DNA of 21,260 nucleotides. Origin: a virus. Below the pieces are notes generated by a model, which saw only the letters and a program-made list of their open reading frames with translations, had not been told where the DNA came from and made no database searches. The translations under genes were made by a program, and so were the position numbers. The stretch spans positions 1-21,260 of IMG/VR virus record IMGVR_UViG_3300011113_000320. One strand, given 5' to 3'. Positions 20,264 to 21,260 of the stretch are shown in pieces (within the stretch, counting starts at the first letter, position 1; every line of letters starts with the position of its first letter).

Positions 20264-21076
20264 ATGAGTACATTAATAGTAGATGCAGATATAGTTGCAT
20301 ATAAATTATCAACTGTATCAGAAAAACCAATACGTTGGGATAATGATGTGTGGACTTTACACTCAGATGAAACTGAATGTATAGTTATGATTAAAGATTA
20401 TTTTGATAATTTAAAAGAACAAACTGAATGTACAAAAATAGTATGTGCTTTTTCTGATAAAAATAATTTTAGAACTTCTATTTTACCAGATTATAAATTA
20501 AACAGAATAAATACTAGAAAACCTTTAACTTTAAAATTTTGTAAAGATTACATTTATAAAAATTATAATGGTTATGTTAAACCTAATTTAGAAGCTGATG
20601 ATATAATAGGAATACTTGCTACTAGCGATATTATACACGGTGCTAAGATTATATGCTCAGAAGATAAAGATTTAAACCAAGTAGAAGGTTTACATTACAA
20701 TCCAGCTAATAGAGAATTTTATAGAATTAGTCCGCAACAAGCTGAATATAATTTTTATTTTCAAGTTTTAACTGGAGACCAATCAGATAATTATAAAGGT
20801 TGCCCAAGCGTTGGTGCTGTTAAAGCTGCTAGAGTTTTAGCTGATTCTAAAAACTATTGGCAATCTGTAGTTGAGACTTATGAAGAAAATAAACTAACAG
20901 AAGAAGATGCACTAGTACAAGCTAGAGTAGCTAAGATATTAAAAAAGAAAGATTATAATTTTAAATTAAAGAAAGTAATATTATGGTCTCCGCCAACTAA
21001 ACAAAAACCAAAAGGCATTAAGATTTCTTATTCAGAACCAGAAGAAGAAACTACTGTGTTTGGAACAAGGATATAA
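20264..21076 (+). CDS. 5'-3' exonuclease, FEN family (T7 gp6-like)
   Basis: The 270-residue protein has the acidic clusters of flap/5'-exonucleases in order: LIVDADIVAY (Asp7, Asp9), NLEADDIIGIL, ICSEDKDLNQ and LTGDQSDNYKGCPSVGAVKA. The last segment is the helix-hairpin-helix-like DNA-binding element with the final metal-binding Asp residues. In T7, gp6 removes RNA primers, degrades host DNA and exposes ends for concatemer formation. T7 gp6 is about 300 residues. It follows the small hypothetical gene by one base and precedes the partial nuclease gene, so the block is one operon. Confidence 0.9.
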   Translation: MSTLIVDADIVAYKLSTVSEKPIRWDNDVWTLHSDETECIVMIKDYFDNLKEQTECTKIVCAFSDKNNFRTSILPDYKLNRINTRKPLTLKFCKDYIYKNYNGYVKPNLEADDIIGILATSDIIHGAKIICSEDKDLNQVEGLHYNPANREFYRISPQQAEYNFYFQVLTGDQSDNYKGCPSVGAVKAARVLADSKNYWQSVVETYEENKLTEEDALVQARVAKILKKKDYNFKLKKVILWSPPTKQKPKGIKISYSEPEEETTVFGTRI

Positions 21077-21078
21077 AC

Positions 21079-21260
21079 ATGATTGATAATGATTTTAGTT
21101 GTACTTTAAAAGGTTGTTTAGCTGAGTTAGCTGTAGCCTACAAATTTTTAAAACGAGGTTATTATGTTTCTAGACCATTAGACCCATCTTGTCCTTTTGA
21201 TTTAGTTATTACAAATAAAAAAGGTAAAAATTATTTAATAGATGTTAAATCTATTTCATA
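21079..21260 (+). CDS. PD-(D/E)XK nuclease-like protein (3' end outside window)
   Basis: ATG at 21079 with AAGGA 7 bases upstream opens a frame that runs off the window; 60 residues are visible. Glu16 (KGCLAELAVAYKFLKRGYYV), Asp41 (PSCPFDLVIT) and Asp55-x-Lys57 (YLIDVKS) fit the E ... D ... (D/E)-x-K pattern of PD-(D/E)XK nucleases of the Holliday-junction-resolvase or PF11645-like type. The intact catalytic pattern suggests an active nuclease acting on phage or host DNA. Two nucleases of other folds (gp3- and gp6-like) are encoded nearby. The rest of the protein, and thus the subfamily, cannot be judged. Confidence 0.7.
   Translation, partial: MIDNDFSCTLKGCLAELAVAYKFLKRGYYVSRPLDPSCPFDLVITNKKGKNYLIDVKSIS

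Overview
The window is AT-rich, tightly packed phage DNA of the T7 supergroup (Autographiviridae-like). From left to right it holds the end of a tail-fibre/structural module, a run of small genes, lysis and packaging genes (holin-like protein, small and large terminase), a non-coding and minus-strand region, and then an integrase followed by a T7-style replication module: single-subunit RNA polymerase, gp2.5-type ssDNA-binding protein, gp3 endonuclease I, gp4 primase-helicase, gp5 DNA polymerase and gp6 exonuclease. A tyrosine integrase directly upstream of the RNA polymerase, very low GC and A-rich ribosome-binding regions resemble the integrase-carrying pelagiphages (SAR11 phages of the HTVC019P/HTVC011P type). 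That host assignment is an inference from layout and composition; no host sequence is present.

Layout. 1-1873: two structural proteins, the first cut by the window edge and ending in an immunoglobulin-like domain, the second a glycine-rich adhesin-like protein. 1922-4741: eleven small genes, several under 60 codons, including a DUF6321-like basic protein, an acidic-tailed protein, a coiled-coil/one-helix membrane protein, an HNH-like protein and a 3TM-type holin. 4717-6628: terS and terL. 6629-7046: non-coding, rich in stem-loops and short repeats. 7047-11196: six genes all on the minus strand: two small Cys-rich proteins, a one-helix membrane protein, a small basic protein, then an overlapping pair encoding a class II glutamine amidotransferase and a 643-residue glutamine-synthetase-fold amidoligase. 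11197-12043: divergent regulatory DNA with a 52-codon membrane-protein gene, an array of 9-bp repeats, a 24-bp repeat and a promoter. 12044-21260: integrase, a small gene, RNA polymerase and the replication genes, ending in a truncated PD-(D/E)XK nuclease.

In linear T7-like genomes terL lies at the right end and the RNA polymerase near the left end. Having terL run through to int-RNAP therefore suggests that the window crosses the joined ends of the phage genome (circular, concatemeric or circularly assembled), with the junction and probably attP somewhere in 6.6-12.0 kb.

The most interesting content is the minus-strand cargo. The amidotransferase would release ammonia from glutamine and the amidoligase would use an amine or ammonia to make an amide on an unknown carboxylate, perhaps a peptide, cell-wall or protein target. 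The pair is transcribed against the lytic genes, has its own terminator-like hairpins, and is bracketed by non-coding regions that share an ACGGGTTA element. That 8-mer occurs nine times in the window, in three clusters, one of them inside the RNA polymerase gene.
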